Part shown: piece by piece, positions 32,519 through 42,948 of the stretch
How the letters are laid out: the number at the start of each line of letters is the position of its first letter
How positions within the stretch are numbered: position 1 is the first letter of the stretch
Source of the DNA: Amyloporia xantha
Lineage: Eukaryota > Basidiomycota > Agaricomycetes > Polyporales > Adustoporiaceae
DNA: 64,000 bases
NCBI GenBank assembly: GCA_036971615.1
Contig: JAYKKR010000001.1
Coordinates: 372,001-436,000 of the forward strand
Reading direction: 5' to 3'
Program-made: the position numbers and the translations under genes
Notes under the pieces: generated by a model
What the model was told of the DNA's origin: nothing
What the model saw: only the letters and a program-made list of their open reading frames with translations
Databases searched by the model: none

Positions 32519-33319
32519 GATACAGGATGATTTTGGATGTTTTCAGGCCATCTCAGAGCCCGTAGGACCGTAGTAGCTCTATTTATGTGGGATATCTATG
32601 ACGTCTATAGAAAATCTGAAAGCAACAAGATAAAACTCTACTTATGTAAGACTTAGCGATGCGAGAGAGTCGGAGAGACTACCAAGCAGCGAAGCGGGAT
32701 GCATTTATTGCTGCAGAACTCCTGCATATTGAGTCGCCTCTGCTCATGGAAATTCCTGCGGACGAGCCTATCGGTGCATCGCGACCAGCACCAGAGCGAG
32801 ATACTGCAAACAAGACAGGCGACAGCGGCCACGAGAATGAGGAGCTTGACTGGGACACATAGCTAATTAACTTGTGTAAGATGGCAGCTCCGCCCGCCGA
32901 GTCCAAATAACTACAGTAACCATATGGCAGACACGTTGCTATGTCACATGCCACACCCGGGTATCGACATCGACACCGCACAGGTCACGTAAGCATTTGT
33001 GTAAGCCGAGAAGGTCCACCCGTATGATTAAGGGCATGAGACTGGATCGAACTACCAACACCACGACTCTGCAACCTCCACTCACTGAGCATAGAGGGCG
33101 AGTACTGCTGGTCAGACTTATTTGCAGTGGTTATGGTGTTTGGCTTCGTCGCACACCTCCACCACCAATTCCGTATTCTATCCATGGATCACTAGTCTCG
33201 AGGCCGGAGGAAAGGGTGAAGTCGTGTATTCAGGGACTCCGTTGTCTCACAGTTATATAGCAAAGACGCTGTCTACACACGAGGATGGTAAGCAACTCGT
33301 GTGATCAGGGTGTCCGTCG
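32519..33319. other. Interval without a supported gene
   Basis: Only a 67-codon ORF at 32659-32862 (acidic C-terminus) stands out; it has no domain and no supporting splice structure. I see nothing else. Confidence 0.4.
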
Positions 33320-33500
33320 CCCAACATTTATATAGAGAAACTGTCGGCACTATGAATATCAGAGACACGGCGGTGAGCTTGAATTCCGACCACCACTGAC
33401 GCCAACCCCCACTAAGAGACTGTGTTGCCTGCATCGTCCCACATCCATTGCTCGACGTGAACCTCGGGGAGGACCATATTCGTTGCCCCAATCGAGCCAG
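33320..33500 (-). pseudogene. Broken duplicate of the last exon of the neighbouring OB-like gene
   Basis: On the minus strand the phrase WDDAGNTV and, after a stop and frame change, a GGWRQWW-like stretch repeat the last exon of the gene at 33611-34860 (CDDAGNTV ... GGWRQWR). The copy has an in-frame TAG after NTVS and shifts frame. Flanking TATATA-type motifs also recur. It is a partial tandem duplicate that has decayed. Confidence 0.6.
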
Positions 33501-33610
33501 GGGCCACGTCCGCTGAGACAACATAACCTTAAGTAAGTCAGCAACGCGGCACTCTCACCCGGGATGAGTGAAGGAAATGGAAATGCAGGCTGTTGTATTT
33601 GGCGAGAAAA

Positions 33611-34860
33611 CTATATAAACATGCCAGTGTCTACCTCCTCGACAATGGCATCATTGATTACAACATCAGGTCCAACAAAAACGAGAGACATCGCAGTCAG
33701 CTCAAATCCTGTGCGCCACTGTCGCCATCCTCCAGTGTAGACCGTATTGCCGGCATCATCGCATTTCCAGCGCTTGATGTTCACTTCGAGCAGCACCAAA
33801 TCATTTTCCCCAACTGAACTCGCAGGAATAACCTCCATCATCTGCTTCGCCTTGAACTCCTTGGTAGCGTCGAACGCCATCTTGAACTCAACAGCCTGTC
33901 AAATATTCAGTGCTGGCCTTCATAATCCCTTGGATGTACTCACGGTCGGTTCTCTATCACCCTTGAACAGATGGGTTTGGCGACAGTTCGCGGAGAGCGT
34001 ACTGCCCTTTAGGGTACCTGTGTTTGTTATGTTGGCATCATAGTGACAAGCACCAAGAAGACACGCACCTTTCGAGTTTGCCAGAGTAGTAAGAAGTCGG
34101 TTCGCTTTGTCGATGTCGCTACGTAAGACAGGGCGGATAGTAACGGAGACGTCCTTAAACGGCTGTCCGGACCGGTCGTTGAAGAAGGCCTTGCTGACTT
34201 CCCCCAAGAGCCATATCGTCACAGCTACCCCGTCCTTGGCGAGAAGGTTCGCGCTGGAACTGTCGCCAGTCTTGTCCCATGTGTAACCACGAGGCTCGAA
34301 TGTGTTCAGGGCGAATCTATGACCGTCTGGGTCTGCGAAACGCAAAAATTTTTCCATACGGCTGTGAAAGATAGTTTGTGTTTTGGTGCGTGCAAGGTGG
34401 ACACTGTACGCACGTAGTCAATCCACTGGGCCATTCAGCATCACAGTAAGACATCACATGGAGCACGTCGGGTTGGTCACCAGTATTGCGCCCTTCGTTA
34501 ACGGCTGCCATCGCACTCACGCGGTCGGTAGGAGCTGCACCTAATTGGACTCAAGAGCCACATCCATAAGCCTGATGTACGCGGAGCAACCAGTGACCAC
34601 CTGCACACACCTTCATCACCCAACCCACCTTCCTCTTGTGTCGACTTCATATCGGAGACGTTGGGGGGATCAATGCCTGGGGCCAAGATGGGACTGCCTC
34701 CTACGGATGTTTCAGCAGTTCCGCTGTCGGTGCTTGACGACAGTTCGCGATTGTGAATGGTAGCATCAGCGCCCACAACACCACCACCTTCATCCTGTTC
34801 GGCGACCTCGGGAGGTACAGTCGGCAGTCCGAGCTGTCCGGTAGCACCGTTCTCCATCAT
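33611..34860 (-). CDS. Putative OB-fold-like protein
   Basis: Four exons (34860-34629, 34540-34414, 34361-33944, 33895-33611) join in phase (1, 2, 0) into 353 residues. The N-terminus is acidic and Ser/Thr-rich. The middle holds DGVAVTIWLLGEV, and the C-terminus has NDLVLLEVNIKRWK followed by WRTGFELTAMSLV. A [D/E]-hydrophobic-V-x-V run, a loop, then an alternating hydrophobic strand ending near SLV recurs in genes at 36002, 38819 and 41617 and resembles a five-stranded OB fold. That assignment is inference, since I recognise no named domain. Similar sequences are, from memory, widespread and uncharacterised in agaricomycetes. Clean donors (GTGGGT, GTGCGT, GTGAGT) support expression. Confidence 0.6.
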
Positions 34861-35474
34861 GCTGTCCGAGACAGTTCTAAGGCAAACGTCAGTGGTGTTC
34901 GTTCAGACAGGTTGTTGGCGTACCCGTCGAGTGCATTACTGCAAGGCCATTCCAATATTATTGAGCAGGCCCAGGTACTGCCTGGATAATTACATACCTT
35001 TCGTCTGCGTCGGATTCGTTCACATTTGGGCGCAGTCTGTCCACACGTTAGATACCACAGTGGAAACTGGGCGCCAGGGTCACCTTTTCGAGGCAGCCTC
35101 CGCCAACAAACTGTCTGCGTCTCTCACACGCTTTGAGGTCACTTTGCGTCTGTACAACATTGTGGGCCAGAGAAATGGGCAACAGGTAAGATGCTTACTT
35201 GGTTGAGGCCATGACGGGTGTCGGTTCTTGCAACTATGAATGGTTGGTTAGCACGAGGCTCTCAACTCGAAGGATCTGGCCGCCTTTTAAGTCATGAGCA
35301 GTCCTGACTCATTAACAAATTTTTGCAACGGTCTTACATCCGTTGACGGATGTGGTGGGGCTTTGTAGCATCCGCCGCGGATGCAAATGAGGGTGGAGCT
35401 GGCGCTTCGTTCATTCCGAACGCTAAACCCGGTACAAGATCTCGGATGATGTTGAAGGGTGTATGTTGTTTTTC

Positions 35475-35534
35475 GAAGTAGGCACCCAGAATAGAAGTAG
35501 GCACCCAGAATAATAGAAGTAGGCACCCAGAATA
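35475..35534. repeat. Triple short tandem repeat
   Basis: Three copies of GAAGTAGGCACCCAGAATA start at 35475, 35494 and 35516; the last two are separated by ATA. There are no unique spacers of CRISPR type. It lies in a stretch (34.9-35.9 kb) where I find no confident gene, although an unsupported 133-codon ORF starts at 35577. Confidence 0.8.
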
Positions 35535-36001
35535 CGCGCAGAGCAGATGGTAGTGTAACCCGATGGCAAGTCGAACTTGGACGCGGATGCAAACGGTGTG
35601 GGACACTTACTAATCATTTCAACCACAACTGCAACCGCAGAGTTTATCCGATCACGAGCTGACAGTCCAATGGATGGACAAGACAATTTCGTGCAGGATG
35701 CACTTATGCGACAACAATACGTGACAGCCACACGTCGACAATCCATTATGGGTATGTTTCTGTTGGTGTCGACTCCCAGGGACATATTAATTCTTTGTCA
35801 CACTTCCAATGACCCATATACCCAAGGTCGCTGCACACGCCAGTCAGCCTCTCGCCTCAATGGGTATGCGTTTTGCAATGCACAGGACACTATGAGGCTG
35901 ACCTTCGAGGAAGGCGAAACACGACGCACCTGTTTAGCCACACATACTTCCCGCGATGAACAGGACTCGCCATTCTAACACTCTGCCGTGAGTAATAGAA
36001 C

Positions 36002-36755
36002 ATGAATAGGGACAGTGCATGTACTCAGTCTGCGAACAGCCACTCTCTTATAAACCCCATCGCTGTGGAAGGACTCCCCAATGACCGTGCTCTCATTCGG
36101 TACATTATTTTCTTTATTCTCCGGATGCCCGTTAAGTCTCGCCTGTCATACAGTCGAATCACTACTGCTCTCCATACTGCCAATGCCACGGAATTAATTT
36201 ACAATGTAGGCCAGTTGCCGGTCCATGCCTACTGGGACATCGCAGCCATCGGCGTGAATGACATTACTTGTATGCTTACTGTCCAGGGCCGCCCGATCGA
36301 CGTTCGCCTTGTTGGCCGTCTAACCAGCTACAGAATACAGGGAGAGCAACCAACCGCGAGTGTTAGCCTCTTCCGGGACATGGACACTATGCAGGCATGC
36401 CGCCTCCTTGCCATGGAGTCTGACCCCTCAGAATCTTCGCCAGCGACCTCGTTTTCTATTACAATGTTTAACGACGTGAGTTGTTTGCGATTTACCTTGC
36501 ACCGAGAATGCTAGTGATCTGAGCCTGACCGCTGGTGTATAGATGACTCAGTTTACCACTGTTTATGATGGCCGAGTGCACTACGACTCTTCCTCAGTGA
36601 ACCTAACAGCTTTACCCACCTTGCTGTCCTCAGACATACATAGGGGCGATGTAGTTGTCATTGGGTCAAACCTAATCCGAACAACTGGTCGACGAGGACC
36701 CCCGGACTTTATGATCGAGCTGAGGAGTATTACTTTACTATACAGTAGCACATAG
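36002..36755 (+). CDS. Putative OB-fold-like protein
   Basis: Two exons (36002-36475, 36543-36755) give 228 residues; donor GTGAGT and acceptor GTATAG join in phase 0. It contains two stretches with the OB-like pattern of the neighbouring family: IDVRLVGRLTSYRI near residues 100-115, and RGDVVVIGSNLIRT with FMIELRSITLLYS at the C-terminus. The second aligns with GDFVDVAVYAD in the gene at 38819. The first ATG used may not be the real start, as an upstream exon is possible. Function unknown; a single-stranded nucleic acid or protein-binding role is only a guess from the fold pattern. Confidence 0.45.
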
Positions 36756-36957
36756 ATGTGTTCACGCTCAACTAGTTGCAGCAATCCTCATTGCAGTCGG
36801 TTTCTCAGGCACTGCCATAAGATTGTTGTTTTGTTGATATGCACGTTTGCCCGCACCGCGCACTACACCCTTTCATTGCAGCCTTGTAGGCAGCATGACA
36901 TTGGAGCTTCCGTTATCATATACACGGATTACAAATAGAGTAGCGCAAAATAATGTT

Positions 36958-37449
36958 TCAACGGGTCGACAATATCCGCTCTATCGAGTTGCACACGTCA
37001 CGGATGTATGACCCATTCATAATACAGGTATTGTCAACCGAACATTCCAACCCCTGCCACCCCAGTGGTTCCGAACACCCGACACCCGGGTAGACGTGAT
37101 ATGGGTAGAGATGTTTAAGCCCCAGGCCTGCTACAGGATAAACGAGGCCGATTATGACGGCAGAGGAGAATGTCATTGTCGCCTCGGTTGTCGGTGACAA
37201 CACATTGTTCAACACCAATAGGTCTTCAGAGCGGAGGCCTGGTGTTACAGATGCAAGGCCCGAGGCCAACGCAGCCTGCACACTAATGAAATGGATGTTG
37301 TTGTTTGCCATAATGCCGTCTATTACCTCTAACAGTGCTGGTCCAAGGGTAAGTGAGATACACTCAGAGTGAACAGCGACGTACGAGGTGTTGGTAGAGT
37401 AGTCCTTCGTTAGCACGAAATCACATCTTGCTACTGGAAACTTATACAT
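36958..37449 (-). CDS. Possible fragment of the OB-like family
   Basis: A 163-codon ORF with RSEDLLVLNNVLSPTTEA followed by FSSAVIIGLVY, the same arrangement (polar lead-in, V/L-rich strand, loop, hydrophobic strand) seen in the neighbouring OB-like genes. No matching 5' exons were found and the C-terminal part looks unlike the paralogues, so it may be a decayed copy. The next 1.3 kb to the right (37.5-38.8 kb) has only short ORFs of uncertain status. Confidence 0.3.
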   Translation of the reverse strand: MYKFPVARCDFVLTKDYSTNTSYVAVHSECISLTLGPALLEVIDGIMANNNIHFISVQAALASGLASVTPGLRSEDLLVLNNVLSPTTEATMTFSSAVIIGLVYPVAGLGLKHLYPYHVYPGVGCSEPLGWQGLECSVDNTCIMNGSYIRDVCNSIERILSTR

Positions 37450-38818
37450 TTTACGTTAGGGGTTACTGCGGGTGTGTTCTGTCACGGAGTACTTAGCCGT
37501 TTGGATCCGGCTTGGATCCGGCTGAGAGGCCGAGATGGACACAGACACGGCGTAGAAGTGGTTCAGTAGGTTCCAGCGTATGTCGTGCAATTGTCAAGGT
37601 AGCATCCAGAAACAACGGTAGTCATGGTTGTGGATTACATTGCTCAACGCAAGGTAACTCTGTGTACACCATATGTGGCCCTGTTCAACGCCACCACTCA
37701 TTCGACCTACACGTGCCCAACTCTGCCATCCTCGCGGCAACATCAATTGCCCTGCAAGAATCTGTGGTCGAGTTGAGAATTTGCAAGGAACAGCCAATAT
37801 CCTTAACTTACTGCCGAACCGCGAGGGCTGCCAAGACGTGATCGCACCGACGCATGTTGACGACATGTCCGGGTACGATTCCGCACCGATAGACCACAAG
37901 TTCGCCACACCAGTTGAGATCATTCCAAACATGGTGTATCGCCATATTCGGCCCCTGGGCAGGGGGGGGCTGCACATAGTACAGCAAGAATGATGTCGAT
38001 TGGTTGGGTGTTGTAGGATGGTATACAACGACGCGGCTGCTTGAGATGTGCAGTCCTACCGCGAATAGTGCTTGCGGCTGGGGCAGGTCAACTCCCTCAT
38101 CGAAAGGGTAACGGTGGACAGGCAGGACCTGGAACCGAGGGACAGATGCCGCAGGAAATATGTATCCTCGAACACTTCGTACCTGATCCTAGGTGAGTAA
38201 AGCGTGGAGATGCATCACAACGCTTACTGTGAATCCCGCAGTTACACCCTGCATTGGAGTCTTTGTGCAAACCCACATCACCACATGCCGCATGTACGTG
38301 GCCATGAGGGCGATCACTATATTAAGCAGACACAGTGTTAACAGGCCATGGGAATAGGTTAACGTTCCTCGACTTGTACACCGCGGTGCGTTTTCGGAAC
38401 TATACTGCATGACAAGCGGTGTATGTTACAGGTGTGGGGCAGTCGTCGTGTGCATGTGGGATGAATACGACCATATATATGGTATTCAACGACTTAGCCA
38501 ACCAAACTCAGGGGCTCGCTATGCCACACTGTAAGCACACAGAGTTTTCACCCGAACCTCGGGTGGCCGACACCGAATACCGATTCTGCTTCCAGGGACA
38601 GGCTGGGGGATAAATGACGCAGTCCAAGTGCGGGATGCCAAGGCCCTTCCGGACCTTGATTCCGATCCGTGCAAGGGGTTCGGATACAAAGAGCGGATGA
38701 GAAATGATGTCAAGGATGCAGATCGTGAGGCCGCGGCCTATGAACGAGGACGGGACTGAATTGAATCGCTTGACCAAGCACATTACAGACGGTATGAAAT
38801 TGCCCCAACACTATCCCC

Positions 38819-39992
38819 TCAGCCTTGGGCCATAGGTGCCTCTGGGTGTTCATTCGGCCCATCCGCATCCGGCTGAACTGCAGGTACCGCGACAGGCAGA
38901 GTAGGCGCATCTTCAATGGATACTGCCTCTCCTGCCGATTCTTGTAAGGCAACAAAGCCAGTGGCCTGATGTGGGATGAGCGCGCAATCATGGGATGTGA
39001 TTGTGATTTTTGGATATCACTTACCCGCAACTCGGCTGCTGACTTCAGTCGTATCACTTCTTTGAATGCGAAGCGTACATGTGTCCGGAACTGGCCTTTC
39101 TTTCGGGAGGACATGATATCAGCATACACTGCTACATCGACAAAGTCTCCTTGACGAAAGATTATTGCTGGCGCGGTGACTATTGTACCGTCGGGACGGG
39201 CGAGTTTTGTGACAATACGGTGATCCATCACCCACATATCTTTCAGTTTATTCATCCAGCCTTCAGGATCTTCAGCTGCTCTGAGGGTCACCGTTGTCGG
39301 GCGGCGGTTAGGACGCAGCTGTGGCATTTCATGAGATAGTGCGGAAGTAGGAATGTCGGTTGCTTACCCTAGTAAAGACTTGACGCTGAAGACGGATTCG
39401 ACCCTGTAATTGGTCTACCTCTTCCATGTTATCGACGCGCCCGAGTGATGCCCGTATGAAGAGACGCAACTGGTTAAGCGTGTCTTCCTGTAAGCCAAAT
39501 ACTGCGTCAAACCCTTTACTCTCGAGTTCTACAAAGTGGACGGCAGCGCCGGGATCGGAACGAGGCCTATTTTGACGCTTAGTTACAAACTGTGGTAAAA
39601 AGTGGGTAGAAATCACCCTCGATAGGTGCCCATCGCCCCGAGGTTAAACGCCTTCAGGAAGCCTTGCACGCGAACCATGACCTGATATTTCACTTCGGGC
39701 TGGTCAGCATTCGAGAGCACGTCCGGCTGATAGACCAGAACATGGCGACGGCCTTCGCGACTTGTAGGGTCGGTGTCCTCGGAATGAATAGTCGCCCAAC
39801 GGGCAATACCGTCAAAATCGGCCGGAATTATGCTCCAAACAGGCATGGACGACAAGACGTTGGGATCCGCAGCAGGTCTGCCGATGCCGTTTGGCCATTT
39901 GTCTCGAAGTAGAGCATCGTTGTCTAATATTTGTGATAGAATGAATATTATGGTGAGCTATAAGAGAAACACGCACGGATGATGTATGCCAT
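38819..39992 (-). CDS. OB-fold-like protein of divergent cassette 1
   Basis: Five exons (39992-39977, 39923-39617, 39566-39368, 39318-39025, 38965-38819), phases 1, 2, 0, 0, give 320 residues. The start MAYIIHND and the exon pattern match the paralogue at 41617-42761: exon 1 is 16 nt and exon 3 is 199 nt in both. Motifs: KYQVMVRVQGFL at the end of exon 2, then RQGDFVDVAVYAD at about residues 229-241 followed by VRFAFKEVIRL. The tail is acidic and Pro-rich. The two hydrophobic beta-rich regions suggest tandem OB folds (inference). It is transcribed away from the F-box-NTase gene at 40258, from which its start is 265 bp away. Confidence 0.72.
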
Positions 39993-40257
39993 TTCTTATA
40001 AAGTACACACGGGTGGTTTGCGGTAAGAGAGAGGAAGGATGAAGGGCGCACCTAAGCCGTTCCAGGACCTTTTGTCCTGTTCGAACTGAGTGTCAGCCAT
40101 TGCAATGCGCCGCAGCGGCTGACAGCAAGGGAAGTGGTCCAAGACGAAATCACGATGTGAGTTCCCAGCCACAGGGAATAGTGGTCGTGTGTTTCCATCT
40201 CACATCCGTCGTAACCTCCACAGTCTCAGACTGTCCCACTTTCTGCAATCGCTACAT
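39993..40257. promoter_or_regulatory. Bidirectional promoter region of cassette 1
   Basis: These 265 bp separate the start codons of the divergent OB-like and F-box-NTase genes. The equivalent gap in cassette 2 is 187 bp (42762-42948). The shared head-to-head arrangement suggests co-regulation; I identify no specific binding site. Confidence 0.5.
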
Positions 40258-41303
40258 ATGTCTTCAGGCGCACTAGCTTCCGCCAACGCCACGCGGGCTG
40301 AATGGCACACGTAAGTAATCATTGACCCTGTGAACAAACTCCTGATCGAAACATCACTAGTTTACCGAACGAACTCACAACCAAGGTTGTCGAAGAGATG
40401 GACGTGCATGCACTTCTTACGTGGCGACGCACTAGCCGGGAGGCAGCCACAATGGTCAGCCGAGAGTTGCAGCGGACCTTTCAATGCCTGCTCGAGCGTT
40501 TTGTCGAAGATGTACCCAGCTTCCGGGACATGATGCGAGCGCATAACTGTGTCATCTCTGGTTCAGCAGCATTATGGTTCTTCGACAGGGCGGCTACTTG
40601 GGAACCTGCCGACCTCGATCTGTATACGCCCTACTCTCAGTGGCAGAACGTCATATCGTATCTGGAGGAATTCGAACAAGGCCAGACTGTTCGGACACAA
40701 GCTCCAGCAGACGTAGTGCAATTAGACGGAAACTACATCTCTAATCACGGCATCATCGCTGTCGCTCATGTGTATACAGCCAAGGGCAAGATCGACGTGA
40801 TTCGAAGCGCAAGACCTAGTCCCCTTTATCCCATCGCTTTTTTCTGGACGACACTCGTCAAAAACATACTAGGTCCTGACCAAGCACTCTGCTCTGATTG
40901 GAGCCTGTTGTCGCGCCACAGAGGAACGATACTGCCTCGTGAACTCACAGATAAGGAGACCTTAGCTGCAGCAAAGTACGTCTCACGGGGTTATGCGTTT
41001 GGTCTGTCCGCCAACGACTGGGAAGACGAAGGATACAAACGGTGCACACAGTGGCAGTGTCCCCATTGGCTACGCACCTTCTCTGACAGCGGATGTCTGC
41101 GCGTTACTTATCAACTGGAAGGAGACACGCAGCTGCCCGACCTTGCAGAGGACGTCAGCAACGGCTGTGCTGTTGCCTGGGTTGTCGGTGGAGAGCCTTG
41201 CTGTTTTGAATGCATGGGCGAGGCAGGCATGTCCTCTCTAATTCTAGGTTCATGTCAGCGAAACGTAGATAATTGGCGTCGTCACCTGGCCAGGAACAGG
41301 TGA
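40258..41303 (+). CDS. F-box protein with nucleotidyltransferase-like domain, cassette 1
   Basis: Two exons (40258-40310, 40361-41303; phase 2) give 331 residues. Residues 19-60 look like an F-box (LPNEL ... LLTWRRTSREA), which would dock on Skp1 in an SCF ubiquitin ligase. Residues 80-165 carry the minimal nucleotidyltransferase signature: Gly-Ser in VISGSAALWFF (85-86), two Asp in ADLDLY (102, 104) and a third Asp in KIDVIRS (163). The C-terminus is Cys/Trp-rich. All three metal-binding acids are present, so catalysis is possible, though in this family the fold may only bind substrate. I recall many agaricomycete F-box proteins with a similar SGS...DLDLY segment. Paralogue at 42949. Confidence 0.78.
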
Positions 41304-41616
41304 GCTCGGAGGAGCGGGAAGCGTAGATGTTGTCTGTGTACAAAGCGCACTCTGAATACAGTTTGTCCACCTTATTTGCATCCTGCGTGAGGTCAGAGCA
41401 GACCAATCAAGATGTACATACCGGGCAAAACTCGGAGAACAGTCATTGCTGTAAATACGACATCCCCGGTCAATGGCTGTCACTCGAGCTCAGGTATAAT
41501 GATGGTCTCTCAACATTCACTCGAACAAACAAGATGCAAGGCACAGGAGTGACCTCCGTAATAGTATACATAAAAGATCCAAGAATGAAGGGATGTCAGC
41601 CGGATAGGCATACAAG

Positions 41617-42761
41617 TTAAATTGAGGGGGGGTCCTCTATAGTCACGTCGCCGGTCAGCCGCAGGGTGCCTTGTTCGCCATAGGTATGCACAAGCGGCCG
41701 GCAGGGTGTGAGTCGTAGATCCTGGAAATGAGTCAGCTGACATTATCATCCCTGTAAAATAGGTGCGTATTTCACCTTCACATCGGTGACAGATGCCAGC
41801 CGACACACCTGGTCGATGACAAACACAGGACAAAGCCGGCACGCACCCGCAGGACCTGTATTATGAAAGAACACAGTCATGGTGACTTCTACAAAGTCGC
41901 CCCGACGGAAGAGACTGCTCGAGCACGCCAGCAGTCCTTCGCCTGTTGCTGCCCGCATGAGCCGGATGCGGTCCGATAGGGCCCATTTGTTGCCCAGTCT
42001 TCGTATGAAACCAAGTGGATCATCCTCGAGAGTCACATCGCTGATAGCTGAACGTTCACCGCTTGCGCTGACCTGCTAGAGTGCAAGCCAGTGAGGGGTG
42101 TTTCTCTATCCAATGGAAGAGATGTCACGAGCCTTGTGGAATACTCGGCGAAACAGGTTAATCCTGTCTGTATCAGGCGCAAGATGTGTAGTGTCGTATG
42201 TTCCGCGTAGTACTGATGCTGCAAACTGACAGATGTTGCGCAGTGCTCTGACCTGTGCCTGGAACGGGTCTTCATACCCACCAGACACCAATGTCAAGAA
42301 CTGTCGGGCCCGCATAGCATCCCCGGGTCGACTTTGCATACAGTCAAAACAGACAACATTGAACATCAACTGTCGGTGTTGCTTACCCGGACCATGAACC
42401 CAAACGATGTAGGTTTACATCTCCCACAAAACCTTGCAGGCGGACAGTCGAGCAAGGATAGGCAGTGTCCACTGTTCCCCACATAATAGGCGTGATCGAC
42501 AGCCGATAGATGGGGTGCTCATTAGGTGAGCTTTCCGATGTGACCACTTTGATGCCGGCCCAGTCGGGAATGCTATCGAACGCCGAGGGTAGGAGCACTG
42601 GATCTTGAGACAAGATGGTGCTGCCTTGAGAAAAGTGGAGATGTCGAAGCTCAGGGGGCCAGAGGTCACAAATGGGCGTGTTATTGACTTAGAATATTGC
42701 ACAGTAAATTCCATTGACTGGAAGAAATTCGATCGTAAGACTCACCACAGAGCAAAGCCAT
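41617..42761 (-). CDS. OB-fold-like protein of divergent cassette 2
   Basis: Five exons (42761-42746, 42687-42387, 42331-42133, 42072-41776, 41721-41617) give 305 residues. Intron positions and phases equal those of the paralogue at 38819-39992. Motifs: CSTVRLQGFVGDVN, then FRRGDFVEVTMTVFF and CPVFVIDQVCRL. The third intron as placed starts GC (AAG|GCTCGT), which is unusual; the alternative GT upstream breaks the paralogue alignment. Either this intron uses a non-canonical donor or the gene has lost a splice site. Sequence identity to the paralogue is low, so the duplication is old. The start is 187 bp from the divergent F-box-NTase gene. Confidence 0.65.
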
Positions 42762-42948
42762 TAAACAGAATGGGCTGTTAGAGTAGTATATATGCTGTAC
42801 TGTGCAAGTCAGCCGATGTCTGACTTAGTGCTATGGGAGGCTGACTCCAATTGTAATGTCGCCTGACACCGTTGTTAATATGATGTCGGAATGTAACCCA
42901 TTGCGACTGCTCCTCTGATGTACGTTGGCCTCGTCAAAGGAAGATATT
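42762..42948. promoter_or_regulatory. Bidirectional promoter region of cassette 2
   Basis: A 187-bp spacer between the divergent start codons. A TATATAT run at about 42786-42795 is close to the OB-like gene's start and could serve as its TATA box on the minus strand. Confidence 0.45.

Noticed and set aside
34757..35206. 149-codon plus-strand ORF
   Set aside because: Its first part is antisense to the first exon of the 33611-34860 gene and the rest has no domain or splice support.
35475..35534. CRISPR-like repeats
   Set aside because: Three adjoining tandem copies without unique spacers in a eukaryotic genome; a simple minisatellite.
35577..35978. 133-codon plus-strand ORF as a member of the OB-like family
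   Set aside because: Only a vague hydrophobic pattern near its C-terminus; no exon continuity with the gene at 36002 could be built.
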